Source of the DNA: Brevibacillus laterosporus DSM 25
GTDB lineage: Bacteria > Bacillota > Bacilli > Brevibacillales > Brevibacillaceae
Length of the DNA stretch: 64,000 bases
Assembly (NCBI RefSeq): GCF_002706795.1
Contig: NZ_CP017705.1
Location: forward strand, 620,001-684,000
Direction of reading: 5' to 3'
This document shows positions 36,126 through 43,789 of the stretch, one piece after another; position 1 is the first letter of the stretch, and each line of letters begins with the position of its first letter. Below the pieces are notes generated by a model that was given only the letters and a program-made list of their open reading frames with translations, was not told the DNA's origin and made no database searches. A program made the translations under genes and the position numbers.

Positions 36126-37439
36126 ATGCCCCACGACACTGATCCATTTGTCATAACGCCTACCTTATCATCCATTTGTTCAAGTTTATTACGGCTTGCC
36201 GATCAATTTGGTCTACTGCTGATCATTCACATCACGGAATGCCAGTCCCAGACCTTCTCTTGGAGCAACGGACTTGCTGATTCTGGGCAATCTTGCATAC
36301 ATAGCGTTTTACACATCACCCTCTGGTCAACAAAAAAAGAGATGGGACAAGCCATCACCTTACACCTAACCGAATCTGCTGCGATTACTGCCTTTCATCA
36401 AGCGCGTAAAAACCTTACCTTACATGACAATAGGTGGAGAGTCTTTCAACAGTTTTGCCAACACGAAAAACAGCTTCCACCACCATCCACTCTGGAGCAA
36501 TTGGGTGAATTTCGTGATTGGCATTTCCTTATCAGTAAAATGGGCTTGGAGCACAAACGGTTTTTTCAAGAAAAAATACCATATAAATTGCGTTCTCAAA
36601 TCAAAATACAACAAGAGAAACAATGGCTCTGCCGTAGTGACGGTAGCTTTTATCAATCCCAATTTTGGAGGGTAACACTAGAAGCTACATCTCAGTTTAA
36701 CCCTCACACTAGGTTGATCCAATATCAAGATGGCGCTACCTTTTTTGAACATTGGCGTCCCGCTATGAACGAGCTCATAACAAATTTGTATAAACAAATG
36801 GACAATCGACTCTCCACGTCCCGTGAAAATCATGGACATCATCAGCAAATTGTAACTCCATCCTCAATGGAAGTCTCTAGTCCATTCTGGGTTGATACTG
36901 AGATCTTTGCAGGACTTTTGCGACTTTATTTGCAACAGCCTTCTTTTAGACGACAATGGTTACCAGCAACATCACGATTACGACTTACTCATTTGGAAGG
37001 TCATAGTTGTTATCAACCCTTTCACTACATTGGCACCTTGTATCCCTCTGTCACATTACTAGGAGAATCTGTTATTGATATGAACGAACCAGAGGACTTA
37101 ACAGGAGCTCATCTCCTTTATTCCTTACCAACGTTGCTATCCGGGGATGATTTCCCTTCCCCACTTCTTCACATTGATGAAAAAGTTCCTTCCCTTATAT
37201 TGAGCGGTTATCACCATCTATATCACAGCAAACCAATGGACAGTTATTTTTTATTAGTACAAGACTGCTATAAGCTTCCCAGTTTCCAACAGATACCAAC
37301 TGGATGGATTCATGGTCGAATTAGTAAGATTTTTTCTTCCATCATTTGTGGATGGGGTGTGAATCGTACAGTTACCGAGCCACATTCCACACAATTTTGT
37401 GTTACAGCTCCCTCTTATCTGTTACTTGAGCTAGGATAA
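36126..37439 (+). CDS. Divergent TldD-like protein without the zinc-binding motif
   Basis: A 437-residue cytosolic protein with no signal peptide. I read it as a very divergent TldD/PmbA-type protein. An N-terminal domain has FSWSNGLADSG then ITLHLTESAAITAFHQARKN (the glycine-rich family domain pattern), the middle has the CRSDGSFYQS turn, and the end (QFCVTAPSYLLLELG) resembles the family C-terminus. The HExxxH site of active TldD is absent: where it should lie the sequence is GLLRLYLQQPSF. The composition is rich in His, Gln and Ser. ATG 36126 follows GGAGG. The next gene looks like its TldE/PmbA partner. The assignment rests on pattern reading only. Confidence 0.45.
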   Translation: MPHDTDPFVITPTLSSICSSLLRLADQFGLLLIIHITECQSQTFSWSNGLADSGQSCIHSVLHITLWSTKKEMGQAITLHLTESAAITAFHQARKNLTLHDNRWRVFQQFCQHEKQLPPPSTLEQLGEFRDWHFLISKMGLEHKRFFQEKIPYKLRSQIKIQQEKQWLCRSDGSFYQSQFWRVTLEATSQFNPHTRLIQYQDGATFFEHWRPAMNELITNLYKQMDNRLSTSRENHGHHQQIVTPSSMEVSSPFWVDTEIFAGLLRLYLQQPSFRRQWLPATSRLRLTHLEGHSCYQPFHYIGTLYPSVTLLGESVIDMNEPEDLTGAHLLYSLPTLLSGDDFPSPLLHIDEKVPSLILSGYHHLYHSKPMDSYFLLVQDCYKLPSFQQIPTGWIHGRISKIFSSIICGWGVNRTVTEPHSTQFCVTAPSYLLLELG

Positions 37440-37541
37440 AAATGCACATTTTTTACCTACTCCATCTTACATTTTTTTGATCGTGAATGAAGTGGATTTT
37501 CCGTTACATTTGTTTAAAGATTCAGTAAAGGAGGGCTTTTC

Positions 37542-38732
37542 TTGAACAACTCCACATTCCCGCATGATGAAACTGCTACAGATGTATTGAGTAATTTCCA
37601 AACTAAACTACTAGCTGCTTTAGCCGCTCATTCCAGAGACTTAGCTGCTTTCCACTTTTATTTGGAAGAAGAACACTTACTTTCCCCTTTCGTTCACAAA
37701 CAGTTGCAATATCAGGGAGAGCTTCGCTTGATTTGGCAAGATGGAAGCACTTCCATACATGCTATCACTCCAACTTTATTACAGCAGCCAGAGTTGCCGA
37801 TAACAAAATGGGCTCCTTACCGTGTTTTTCGGTCTGACAATCGATACCTGATTGCTCGCGATATGATTTATGAATCCCCTATTATATATGACCACTCTTT
37901 GGCAGAACATGTAATAAACAATTCATTACCCGATCCACCAAACGGCTTTACAGCAACTATCTCTATGTATAAACGTACCTATGCTGATGCAAGGCATGTC
38001 CAAATTTCCGAGCAAGAAACCCGTTTATACTTCCAGCCTTCATTGGGCAACCCTTTTTCCTACGAATTCCGAAGACTACCTACCAAGGCCGCTTGGGAAT
38101 ATATGCAAACGGAAGCACACTGGTTTCATACCTTTAGCCTTTCGCATATGTCATTTTATACTCCAACAAAGCGTACCATTTGTTTACTAAGTCCAAGTGC
38201 CTTACAACGTTTGTTACTTCCTTGTTTTTTATCACAAGATTTTAAAATAGAGTATAAGAAGAAGTCAGCTCCTTCGCCCAGACTAAAGGCTTGGTATGAT
38301 CCGAGGCGTCAGTCTGGCGTAGGTACCCATCGTTTTGATCGCAGAGGTAGTCCCCTCTTTCGCTTTTCCCTAGATGAACCAAACTCCCTTCATCTGCTCC
38401 CTGACTTGCCAGAGCATGAGATAGCGCTTGGTTTAGTAGCACAAGCAAAGAAACGGGTATACTTTCGTTCTTGGTTACAGAATCAGCCAGAAGTGTTGTT
38501 TATCCCTAAAGTAGACATTCCTAATGATTATCATCCATTACAGACCGAGCAACTTTTTTGTCCACAAGCCACTCTTTTTCGTTATGGTAAACCGGTCCTG
38601 CAAACTACTCTGCTCTTTCCCGTTTCGTGTTCTACACTATTTTCATCCAAAAATCTAATTTCCGTTTATAAAGCCCTTTGGGATGCTCCTGGACTGGCCT
38701 TTCCTGCTCTTTCCTTGGTGTTCACTTCCTAA
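37542..38732 (+). CDS. Divergent PmbA/TldE-like protein
   Basis: A 396-residue protein, likely the partner of the gene before it. The N-terminal part contains MYKRTYADARHVQISEQETRLYF, like the family's N-terminal ADVRVE strand, then a stretch KRTICLLSPSALQRLLLPCF resembling the PVVLSPEAA segment, YDPRRQSGVGTHRFDRRGSP in the position of the DDEGV region, and a C-terminal beta segment (ISVYKALWDAPGLAFPALSL). It starts with TTG 37542 after AAAGGAGGG. The gap to the preceding gene is 102 bases. If correct, it would form a heterodimer with the TldD-like neighbour, as in known TldD/E complexes; a peptidase function is not supported by the residues. Confidence 0.45.
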   Translation: MNNSTFPHDETATDVLSNFQTKLLAALAAHSRDLAAFHFYLEEEHLLSPFVHKQLQYQGELRLIWQDGSTSIHAITPTLLQQPELPITKWAPYRVFRSDNRYLIARDMIYESPIIYDHSLAEHVINNSLPDPPNGFTATISMYKRTYADARHVQISEQETRLYFQPSLGNPFSYEFRRLPTKAAWEYMQTEAHWFHTFSLSHMSFYTPTKRTICLLSPSALQRLLLPCFLSQDFKIEYKKKSAPSPRLKAWYDPRRQSGVGTHRFDRRGSPLFRFSLDEPNSLHLLPDLPEHEIALGLVAQAKKRVYFRSWLQNQPEVLFIPKVDIPNDYHPLQTEQLFCPQATLFRYGKPVLQTTLLFPVSCSTLFSSKNLISVYKALWDAPGLAFPALSLVFTS

Positions 38733-38783
38733 GTAATTCGGTCGCCTTCTGTTAACACTACCTAATGGAGGTGGCCAACAAAC

Positions 38784-39527
38784 ATGAAAAAAATCCTGTA
38801 TACAGCTTCATGTCTTTTACTGTTAACAGCGGTTACTGCTTGCGGAACTGCTCCAAAGCAAGGTACTCAAACCCAATCTTACAGAACGAGTGGCTATGGA
38901 ACAATAGGTACCGGTAACCACAATGGTTATGGAACATTTGGTACTGGTAACTACCACGGCTATGGAACATTTGGTACTGGTAACTACAATGGTTATGGAA
39001 CATTTGGTACTGGTAATTACAATGGCTATGGAGGAACTTACCCTTATACGGGCTTTTACCAATCCTCAGACACTCGTATGCGTGGTTACGCAAACAATGG
39101 CCAACGTTACCATGGTATGTCTGCAAACCATGCTCATAATCGTGAGCTTGCCGATCGTATTACAGCATCTGCTAAGAAGGTTAAGGGCGTCCAATCAGCG
39201 ACTACCGTCGTCCATGGAAATGAAGCTGTTGTTGGTATTGAGTTGAAAGATCATAAAAATTCATCTCATCGCCGTACGATTGAACGAGAGGTAAACGATG
39301 TAGTTGCTAAAGCAGCACCTCATCATCGCGTTTATGTCACATCTGACTCCAAGATGTTATCGCGTGTAAAAAGCATCGATGGCAACTATCGCTCGAACTT
39401 TTCTAACACTAGCACTAACATGACGACCGGTCCAAATACCGTAACGGGCAATTTATCTAACGTCGGTTCAGATTTTGGTGCGTTAGTTACTGATCTTGGA
39501 CGTACAATAACTGCTCCATTCCGTTAA
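38784..39527 (+). CDS. YhcN/YlaJ-family lipoprotein with glycine-rich 11-residue repeats
   Basis: A 247-residue sporulation-type lipoprotein with lipobox VTAC (cysteine 20). Between the lipobox and the domain lies a tandem repeat of four GYGTFGTGNYN units (residues 37-80). Residues about 115-205 form the YhcN/YlaJ domain (ELADRITASAKKVKGVQSATTVV, then VVGIELKD and VNDVVAKAAPHHRVYVTSD). It resembles ylaJ at 24.6 kb in domain but not in linker. Spore inner-membrane or coat location is expected. ATG 38784 has GGAGGTGG. Confidence 0.85.
   Translation: MKKILYTASCLLLLTAVTACGTAPKQGTQTQSYRTSGYGTIGTGNHNGYGTFGTGNYHGYGTFGTGNYNGYGTFGTGNYNGYGGTYPYTGFYQSSDTRMRGYANNGQRYHGMSANHAHNRELADRITASAKKVKGVQSATTVVHGNEAVVGIELKDHKNSSHRRTIEREVNDVVAKAAPHHRVYVTSDSKMLSRVKSIDGNYRSNFSNTSTNMTTGPNTVTGNLSNVGSDFGALVTDLGRTITAPFR
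38892..39023 (+). repeat. Four 33-base tandem repeats in a lipoprotein gene
   Basis: Four near-identical 33-base units encode GYGTFGTGNYN-type 11-residue repeats. The last three share most bases, so unit number can change by slippage or recombination. Confidence 0.9.
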
Positions 39528-39530
39528 ATA

Positions 39531-39570
39531 ACAAAAACAGGGCAACGTTAACCGTCTGCCCTGTTTTTGT
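39531..39570 (+). terminator. Terminator of the repeat-containing lipoprotein gene
   Basis: ACAAAAACAGGGCA (39531-39544) and its complement (39557-39570), T-rich right arm. Confidence 0.88.
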
Positions 39571-39574
39571 ATAA

Positions 39575-39610
39575 TAAAAAATGAGGCGCCTGCTACTAGC
39601 TGGACGCCTC
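39575..39610 (-). terminator. Terminator of speD
   Basis: GAGGCG (39583-39588) / CGCCTC (39605-39610) with inner pairing, followed by TTTTTT on the minus strand. Confidence 0.8.
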
Positions 39611-39639
39611 TGCTTGTTTGTTCGATAATAATGGTTGTC

Positions 39640-40044
39640 TTATGCGTTAGTCGTTGCAGAAAGCTTCATTTCTGGTTCCACAACTTCTAATTCACCTAAA
39701 CCACGAATTAGTTTTTTAGCAAAGACTTTCTCCGGTTTTAATACAGAAACCATGTAATCAATGGCAACCTGCGGATCCACTGTCTCCCCGCATGTGTAGC
39801 AATCCAAAGCGGCAAATCCGCGCTCTGGGTAGGTGTGGATGGAAAGATGACTTTCCGACAAAAGAACCAATACAGTTGCTCCCTGAGGTGCAAATTGTTT
39901 AGACTGTACACTTAGAACAGTCGCACCGCATGCTTCTGCTGCTTCTACCATTTGTTTCTTCAAGAAATCTGCATCATTTAGTAAATCAAATTGTACTCCC
40001 CATGTGTCAATGGCAACGTGTCTTCCGAAAGTAGAATATTCCAT
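39640..40044 (-). CDS. speD: S-adenosylmethionine decarboxylase proenzyme (SpeD/SpeH)
   Basis: Supplies decarboxylated SAM, the aminopropyl donor for spermidine synthesis. The 134-residue class 1B enzyme is made as a proenzyme that cuts itself between Glu and Ser of SESHLSIHTYPE, producing the pyruvoyl cofactor; the catalytic cysteine region ALDCYTCGE is also present. ATG 40044 follows AAGGGGGAA. A strongly folded leader lies directly upstream (40089-40163), and a promoter at 40181-40209 (TTGTAT, 17 bases, TAATTT with extended TG). speA is 5 kb away. Confidence 0.96.
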   Translation of the reverse strand: MEYSTFGRHVAIDTWGVQFDLLNDADFLKKQMVEAAEACGATVLSVQSKQFAPQGATVLVLLSESHLSIHTYPERGFAALDCYTCGETVDPQVAIDYMVSVLKPEKVFAKKLIRGLGELEVVEPEMKLSATTNA

Positions 40045-40088
40045 TCTTCCGGTTCCCCCTTCCTAGCATGTGTGATAATGAAACATCG

Positions 40089-40163
40089 CTAGGACCTGCG
40101 TCATTCACTAACGGGGGCGGGTCTTTGGTCCACCCTTTGAAGTGAATCCTGGTTCCTATCTAG
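40089..40163 (-). promoter_or_regulatory. Structured 5' leader of speD, candidate cis-regulatory RNA
   Basis: In the 130-base leader, three nested helices are visible on the minus strand: CTAG...GGAACC with GGTCCTAG (40151-40163 with 40089-40096), ATTCACT with AGTGAAT (40141-40147 with 40103-40109) and GGGTGG with CCGCCC (40130-40135 with 40115-40120), with purine-rich internal loops. The rest of the 324-base gap is AT-rich promoter DNA and a terminator. It matches no riboswitch class I know. Confidence 0.5.
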
Positions 40164-40180
40164 TTTTTCCAACGAGATTT

Positions 40181-40209
40181 AAATTATCATGGTTCTGGGA
40201 AAAATACAA
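40181..40209 (-). promoter_or_regulatory. Promoter of speD
   Basis: -35 TTGTAT (40204-40209), 17-base spacer, extended -10 TGATAATTT (hexamer 40181-40186), placing the transcript start near 40174. Confidence 0.6.
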
Positions 40210-40329
40210 TACTTTTTTAAAAATAAATTCTGCAAATATTAAATTTTTTCACAAATAAATCCAAAAAAATTTCAAAAATTCTTGATCTACCAAGGCTTTC
40301 TGGGTAACGTTAGTTAATCATTTTTATAC

Positions 40330-40360
40330 AAAAAGTGGGCACCAGCAGTGCCCATTTTTT
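40330..40360 (-). terminator. Terminator of the 40.4-kb gene
   Basis: GTGGGCAC (40335-40342) / GTGCCCA (40348-40354) with Ts on the minus strand, just past the stop codon. Confidence 0.85.
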
Positions 40361-40368
40361 GATTACTT

Positions 40369-40965
40369 TTATGCTTCTAGTACAAACAAACGATGTGAAA
40401 CGGCAGATAACTTTTGATCAATTATTGATACCGTGTCTGGTTTGTGTATCCCTACCCAATTGCGTAGGTCAAGAAGACGATCCGTCTCTTCGCGCAACTG
40501 TGTAATTTCTTGTTCACTAGACGTTTGTGCATATAAATGTTGCAATTCCTTGGCGTAGCTTGCGCCGTCCTGCTCAAAAATGACGGATTCCTCGGTGTCA
40601 TTTACTTCTTCAATCTTTGTCACTGAACCTTCATCATAATGATAAATAATCGTGAAGTTTTCGTAAATTCGGTGCACAACAGCATGACCCTTAAAAGCTT
40701 TCATTGCTTTTCGCATCACGTTGGCAAGACTGATATCTTTGATTGTATAGGAACTGTCGCAAATAAAATGTTTTTCAAATTTTTGGAAGGCAAGATGTAT
40801 TTCGGAACTACCATCTACAATGACGATGTCACGATCCCCATTTTCAAATATCTGTTCCATTAAGAGAACTCTTTCCTTTGCAAAGAGTTGAACAAATTGC
40901 TTTAATTCCTGCTCTGTCATGGTAAAAAAGGCGTTTGCGTAATTTGTAGCTAAACGCTGTGCCAT
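40369..40965 (-). CDS. Conserved hypothetical protein, paralogue A
   Basis: A 198-residue soluble protein of unknown function. It is a paralogue of the protein encoded at 42030-42632: both have an N-terminal (A/V)x(D)I(S/R)LAxxxxxxxxxxKGHAVVxxI core followed by (I/V)xYxxG and a KxxxVI(F/Y)E strand, and both end in a helical hairpin. There is no signal peptide, no membrane segment and no metal motif. ATG 40965 follows GGGGAG. It has a TATAAT promoter near 41173-41178 and a long leader. Location between speD and DUF4446 does not reveal a role. Confidence 0.68.
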   Translation of the reverse strand: MAQRLATNYANAFFTMTEQELKQFVQLFAKERVLLMEQIFENGDRDIVIVDGSSEIHLAFQKFEKHFICDSSYTIKDISLANVMRKAMKAFKGHAVVHRIYENFTIIYHYDEGSVTKIEEVNDTEESVIFEQDGASYAKELQHLYAQTSSEQEITQLREETDRLLDLRNWVGIHKPDTVSIIDQKLSAVSHRLFVLEA

Positions 40966-41166
40966 ACAAATCTCCCCAATTCATTGTTTTTCCTAAATAC
41001 CAATCGGCTACGTATGTGTATCTGGTTGGTTGACTGGTAACACGGAAAAGGGAGCTAAGTATCCACAAAAGATCGCTGTAGAACCTGACCTTGCCGCCCC
41101 GTGAGTCTAAACTCAAAATGGGTAATGAAGGCGGATCACCTACTTTTATCTTTATACACTTCTCTA
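40966..41166 (-). promoter_or_regulatory. Long 5' leader of paralogue A with hairpins
   Basis: From the likely start near 41166 to the ATG is about 200 bases. CCGCC/GGCGG (41094-41098 with 41130-41134) encloses a GAGT-CTAA-ACTC hairpin (41103-41114), and CACGG/CCGTG may pair over a longer range. No known riboswitch was recognised and no gene fits in this stretch. Confidence 0.3.
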
Positions 41167-41181
41167 CTCTTTATTATACAC

Positions 41182-41218
41182 AAAAAAAAATAAAAATCCT
41201 GCCTAATAAACACAGGAT
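41182..41218 (-). terminator. Terminator of the DUF4446 gene
   Basis: ATCCTG (41196-41201) / CAGGAT (41213-41218) followed by a T-rich tract on the minus strand. Confidence 0.75.
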
Positions 41219-41305
41219 TCCAAAGAAAATAGCGATTTAGAGAGTTTATAGACAATTACATGAAAAAACCTCCTATATTATCACTATCTCGCAGATTTAT
41301 ACAAT

Positions 41306-41812
41306 TTATAGGACGGATACAGAAGAAGTCATCGCTTTTTTAATCACCATCAGCTCTTCTTCTGATAAATGGTAAACAGATGTCCCTTTTTCAATCGGCT
41401 TAGCATACGTCCGTGATTCTTCTCGACCATAAATGCTTGTAATGACTACTCCGTTTTTTTGTTCATCTAAAAATGCCAAAGAAAAACTTAAATCACTTCC
41501 CATTTCTCCAAAGGCATTGTACCGATGCACTGCAACACTTCCTGCTTGTGTCGCCATTTTTTGGGATAAGCGATTCACTACAAATTGCTGATCGCTAAGC
41601 TTTCCTTCCCATGCATCCATATCAACAAGCAAGCGATTAACTGTTTCTTCTAGGTTGTCTCCCTCGCCTCGAACAAAGAAACGATCCATTCTTTTTCGTA
41701 ACCGATTCATTTTAGTATGTAAGACGATAATATACACGAGGCTCAGCAGTATAAATCCGCATAATCCTAGAAGAACATACGGTGACTGAATCGCCAGTAA
41801 AACTTGCTGCAT
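41306..41812 (-). CDS. DUF4446 family protein
   Basis: A 168-residue protein with one N-terminal membrane segment (about residues 9-32, YVLLGLCGFILLSLVYIIVL), a short coiled coil and a C-terminal globular domain with YNAFGEMGSDLSFSLAFLDEQKNGVVITSI, the hallmark of DUF4446. The conserved domain ends with a strand and a helix carrying charged residues. It is a membrane-anchored cytosolic protein of unknown role. The ATG at 41812 follows AAAGGAAG; the longer frame has no site. Confidence 0.88.
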   Translation of the reverse strand: MQQVLLAIQSPYVLLGLCGFILLSLVYIIVLHTKMNRLRKRMDRFFVRGEGDNLEETVNRLLVDMDAWEGKLSDQQFVVNRLSQKMATQAGSVAVHRYNAFGEMGSDLSFSLAFLDEQKNGVVITSIYGREESRTYAKPIEKGTSVYHLSEEELMVIKKAMTSSVSVL

Positions 41813-41932
41813 AGAAATACTTCCTTTCTCGACCAACTCATATTTATCCATTTTACCGCCAAGCTATTAAGAGATCAATTACTTGAAACGGTTTCCAGTA
41901 AAAAAGTTACACATTTTATTGTGAGTAACAAG

Positions 41933-41969
41933 AAAAACGGCCTCTCTTCCTATCGAAGAAGCCGTTTTT
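41933..41969 (-). terminator. Terminator of paralogue B
   Basis: AAAAACGGC (41933-41941) / GCCGTTTTT (41961-41969) with inner CTTC/GAAG pairing; Ts on the minus strand. Confidence 0.85.
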
Positions 41970-42029
41970 CATATAAACTCTGTGTCTTGAAGGTTCATTC
42001 TCACCCTGCCCATTCCATCATGATTTCAG

Positions 42030-42632
42030 CTATACTTCCAGTAATAACATTTCCTTACGCAGCAATCTTAATTGTGCCTTTGAGCGTTGCACTTGCTCGT
42101 TATTTTTGCTTTGTATTGCATCGAATAGCGTCGCTAATTCATAATCAAGTTCTAGTCGTAATACAGGAATTCTTTCTTCGGCATCCCTTCTTTTCAGGGC
42201 AGCAATCACTTGGTCCATGGTCACATTACATGCTTTTTCATAGATCACTTTTTTCTCAGCTCCTTTAATCTTAACAATTCGTACGGCTTCCCCGTATCTG
42301 ATGTTTTTTACTAGGATTTGATGTTCGTTAATGATTTTGACCACTGCATGCCCTTTTGTCTGTTCAATAAATTGATACAATATCATCGCTAGCCTAATGT
42401 CCCGAACAGCGTAGTGATATTCCTCAAGCTTGTATCGTTCTCCGCTTTTAGCTAAAACTAACTGATGCCCACCGCTATCTGCTGTAATATCCATTCGAAT
42501 TGAATGAGTTGCTTCTTTAACTCTGACAGTTAATCCATTCTGATGAAGCGTATCCAATAAAGAAAGGAAAGTAGTTCGGTCAAACCAAACAATGATATTG
42601 CTGTACTCTAACTCGTTATAGGTTTTTTTCAT
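42030..42632 (-). CDS. Conserved hypothetical protein, paralogue B
   Basis: A 200-residue protein homologous to paralogue A (40369-40965). The shared core reads YAVRDIRLAMILYQFIEQ then KGHAVVKIINEHQILVKNI and EKKVIYEK; the C-terminus is a charged helical pair. Function unknown. Two ATGs compete: 42641 overlaps the GGGGG ribosome site, so I prefer 42632, nine bases downstream of it. The two paralogues flank the DUF4446 gene, but a terminator follows each, so they are separate units. Confidence 0.68.
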   Translation of the reverse strand: MKKTYNELEYSNIIVWFDRTTFLSLLDTLHQNGLTVRVKEATHSIRMDITADSGGHQLVLAKSGERYKLEEYHYAVRDIRLAMILYQFIEQTKGHAVVKIINEHQILVKNIRYGEAVRIVKIKGAEKKVIYEKACNVTMDQVIAALKRRDAEERIPVLRLELDYELATLFDAIQSKNNEQVQRSKAQLRLLRKEMLLLEV

Positions 42633-43037
42633 ACACTTCATCCCCCAAAAATATACTGAATAGTCAGATTATAAATAAGCCCTTGGGAATGGGTTGTATA
42701 TCCTATTACTGTTCAGCTATTTTTGTGACACTCCCATTCAAGTTTTTTTGGCGTTTTTTTAAAGAAAAACCAGTGAGAGATGGCGTTTCTTACGTCTATT
42801 GGATACGAATAGGGATGCTGTTCTGTTACTTACTTACCCCGATTTTAGGTCATGAAACCAAACTAGTTACATTCTGGGAAAATCCCCGATAGTCTGCTTA
42901 TTAGTGTGGTATGATATCATATGGAGAGAGATTCGCTTTCTTCACGGCTCTAGAGCCCTTTTTGCTTTGTGAGAAAGGAAAGAGGCATTTACAAATCAAT
43001 AGAACAAATCGTGTACTCATTTGAAAGGAGTTTACAT
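42633..43037. other. Gap without a confident gene
   Basis: This 405-base stretch holds the divergent promoters of paralogue B and yktB. A plus-strand frame of 55-69 residues (42683-42892) with one hydrophobic helix is present, but it has no ribosome site and only TTG or GTG starts; I regard it as unproven. Confidence 0.5.
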
Positions 43038-43670
43038 ATGAACACTTTTTCTGGCTTTCACTCCGAGGATTTTGCGGTTTTTTCCATTGAAGGATTAGAC
43101 GAGAGAATGGAAGGAATCAAAGATCAAATTCGTCCCAAATTAACCTTTCTGGGAGAACATTTTGCTCCTCAGCTTGGACTAGCACTAGGAGATGAAATGT
43201 TTTATCATGTAGCAAAACATGCACGTCGTACAGTTAATCCACCTAAAGATACATGGGTAGCTTGGGCAAATGATAAACGTGGTTACAAAAAACATCCTCA
43301 TTTCCAAATTGGACTGTGGGGCACTCATCTGTTTGTTTGGTATGCCCTTATTTATGAATCTCCGTTTAAACAAGAAATTGGGCATAACATGGAAAAGCAT
43401 TTGAAAAAAATCATGTCACTTGTGCCAGGACACTTTCATTGGTCACCAGATCATATGCAACCACATAGTACTTCACAAAATGAGCTGGGTGAAGAAGGGC
43501 TATTGCATCTTATCCAGCGTCTGCAAACGGTAAAAAAAGCAGAAATTCTTTGCGGAATCACAATTGATAAGGATGATCCAATCCTACGAAACGGTGATTC
43601 ACTTATTGCTCACTTAGAGGAAACATTCCAAGTCCTTACTCGTTTGTACATGCTAAATCGCCATGAATAG
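43038..43670 (+). CDS. yktB: DUF1054 family protein (YktB)
   Basis: A 210-residue protein of the UPF0637/DUF1054 family. It begins with FSGFHSEDFAVFSIEGLDERM, then LGEHFAPQLGLALGDEMFYHVAKHARRTVNPP, and has HPHFQIGLWGTHLFVWYALIYE, all typical in spacing. Function unknown. The ATG at 43038 follows GAAAGGAG. In B. subtilis yktB lies just beyond speA; here speA is 1.3 kb away, on the same strand, with a nitronate monooxygenase gene between. Confidence 0.88.
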   Translation: MNTFSGFHSEDFAVFSIEGLDERMEGIKDQIRPKLTFLGEHFAPQLGLALGDEMFYHVAKHARRTVNPPKDTWVAWANDKRGYKKHPHFQIGLWGTHLFVWYALIYESPFKQEIGHNMEKHLKKIMSLVPGHFHWSPDHMQPHSTSQNELGEEGLLHLIQRLQTVKKAEILCGITIDKDDPILRNGDSLIAHLEETFQVLTRLYMLNRHE

Positions 43671-43716
43671 AAGTATTTACTAGTAAATAAAGATGCTTTC
43701 TACTATCTATATGCAA

Positions 43717-43764
43717 AAGAACAGGTCCTTTTTCATGTAATTGTAAAGAACCTGTTCTTCTTTT
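43717..43764 (+). terminator. Terminator of yktB
   Basis: AAGAACAGGT (43717-43726) / ACCTGTTCTT (43750-43759) followed by CTTTTT; it probably also ends the converging gene. Confidence 0.85.
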
Positions 43765-43789
43765 TAATAAAAAATTAATAACAGTGTCG

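Noticed and set aside
38833-39246. Several long frames in other phases across the tandem repeat
   Set aside because: They come from the 33-base periodic repeat, which keeps all frames open; only the lipoprotein frame has a ribosome site and signal peptide.
40844-41116. 90-residue minus-strand frame over the leader of paralogue A
   Set aside because: It overlaps the start of the real gene in another frame, lacks a ribosome site and coincides with hairpins of the leader.
42683-42892. Plus-strand frame of 69 residues with a hydrophobic helix
   Set aside because: No ribosome site, only TTG or GTG starts, and it overlaps the divergent promoter region; amino acid pattern is plausible but unproven.
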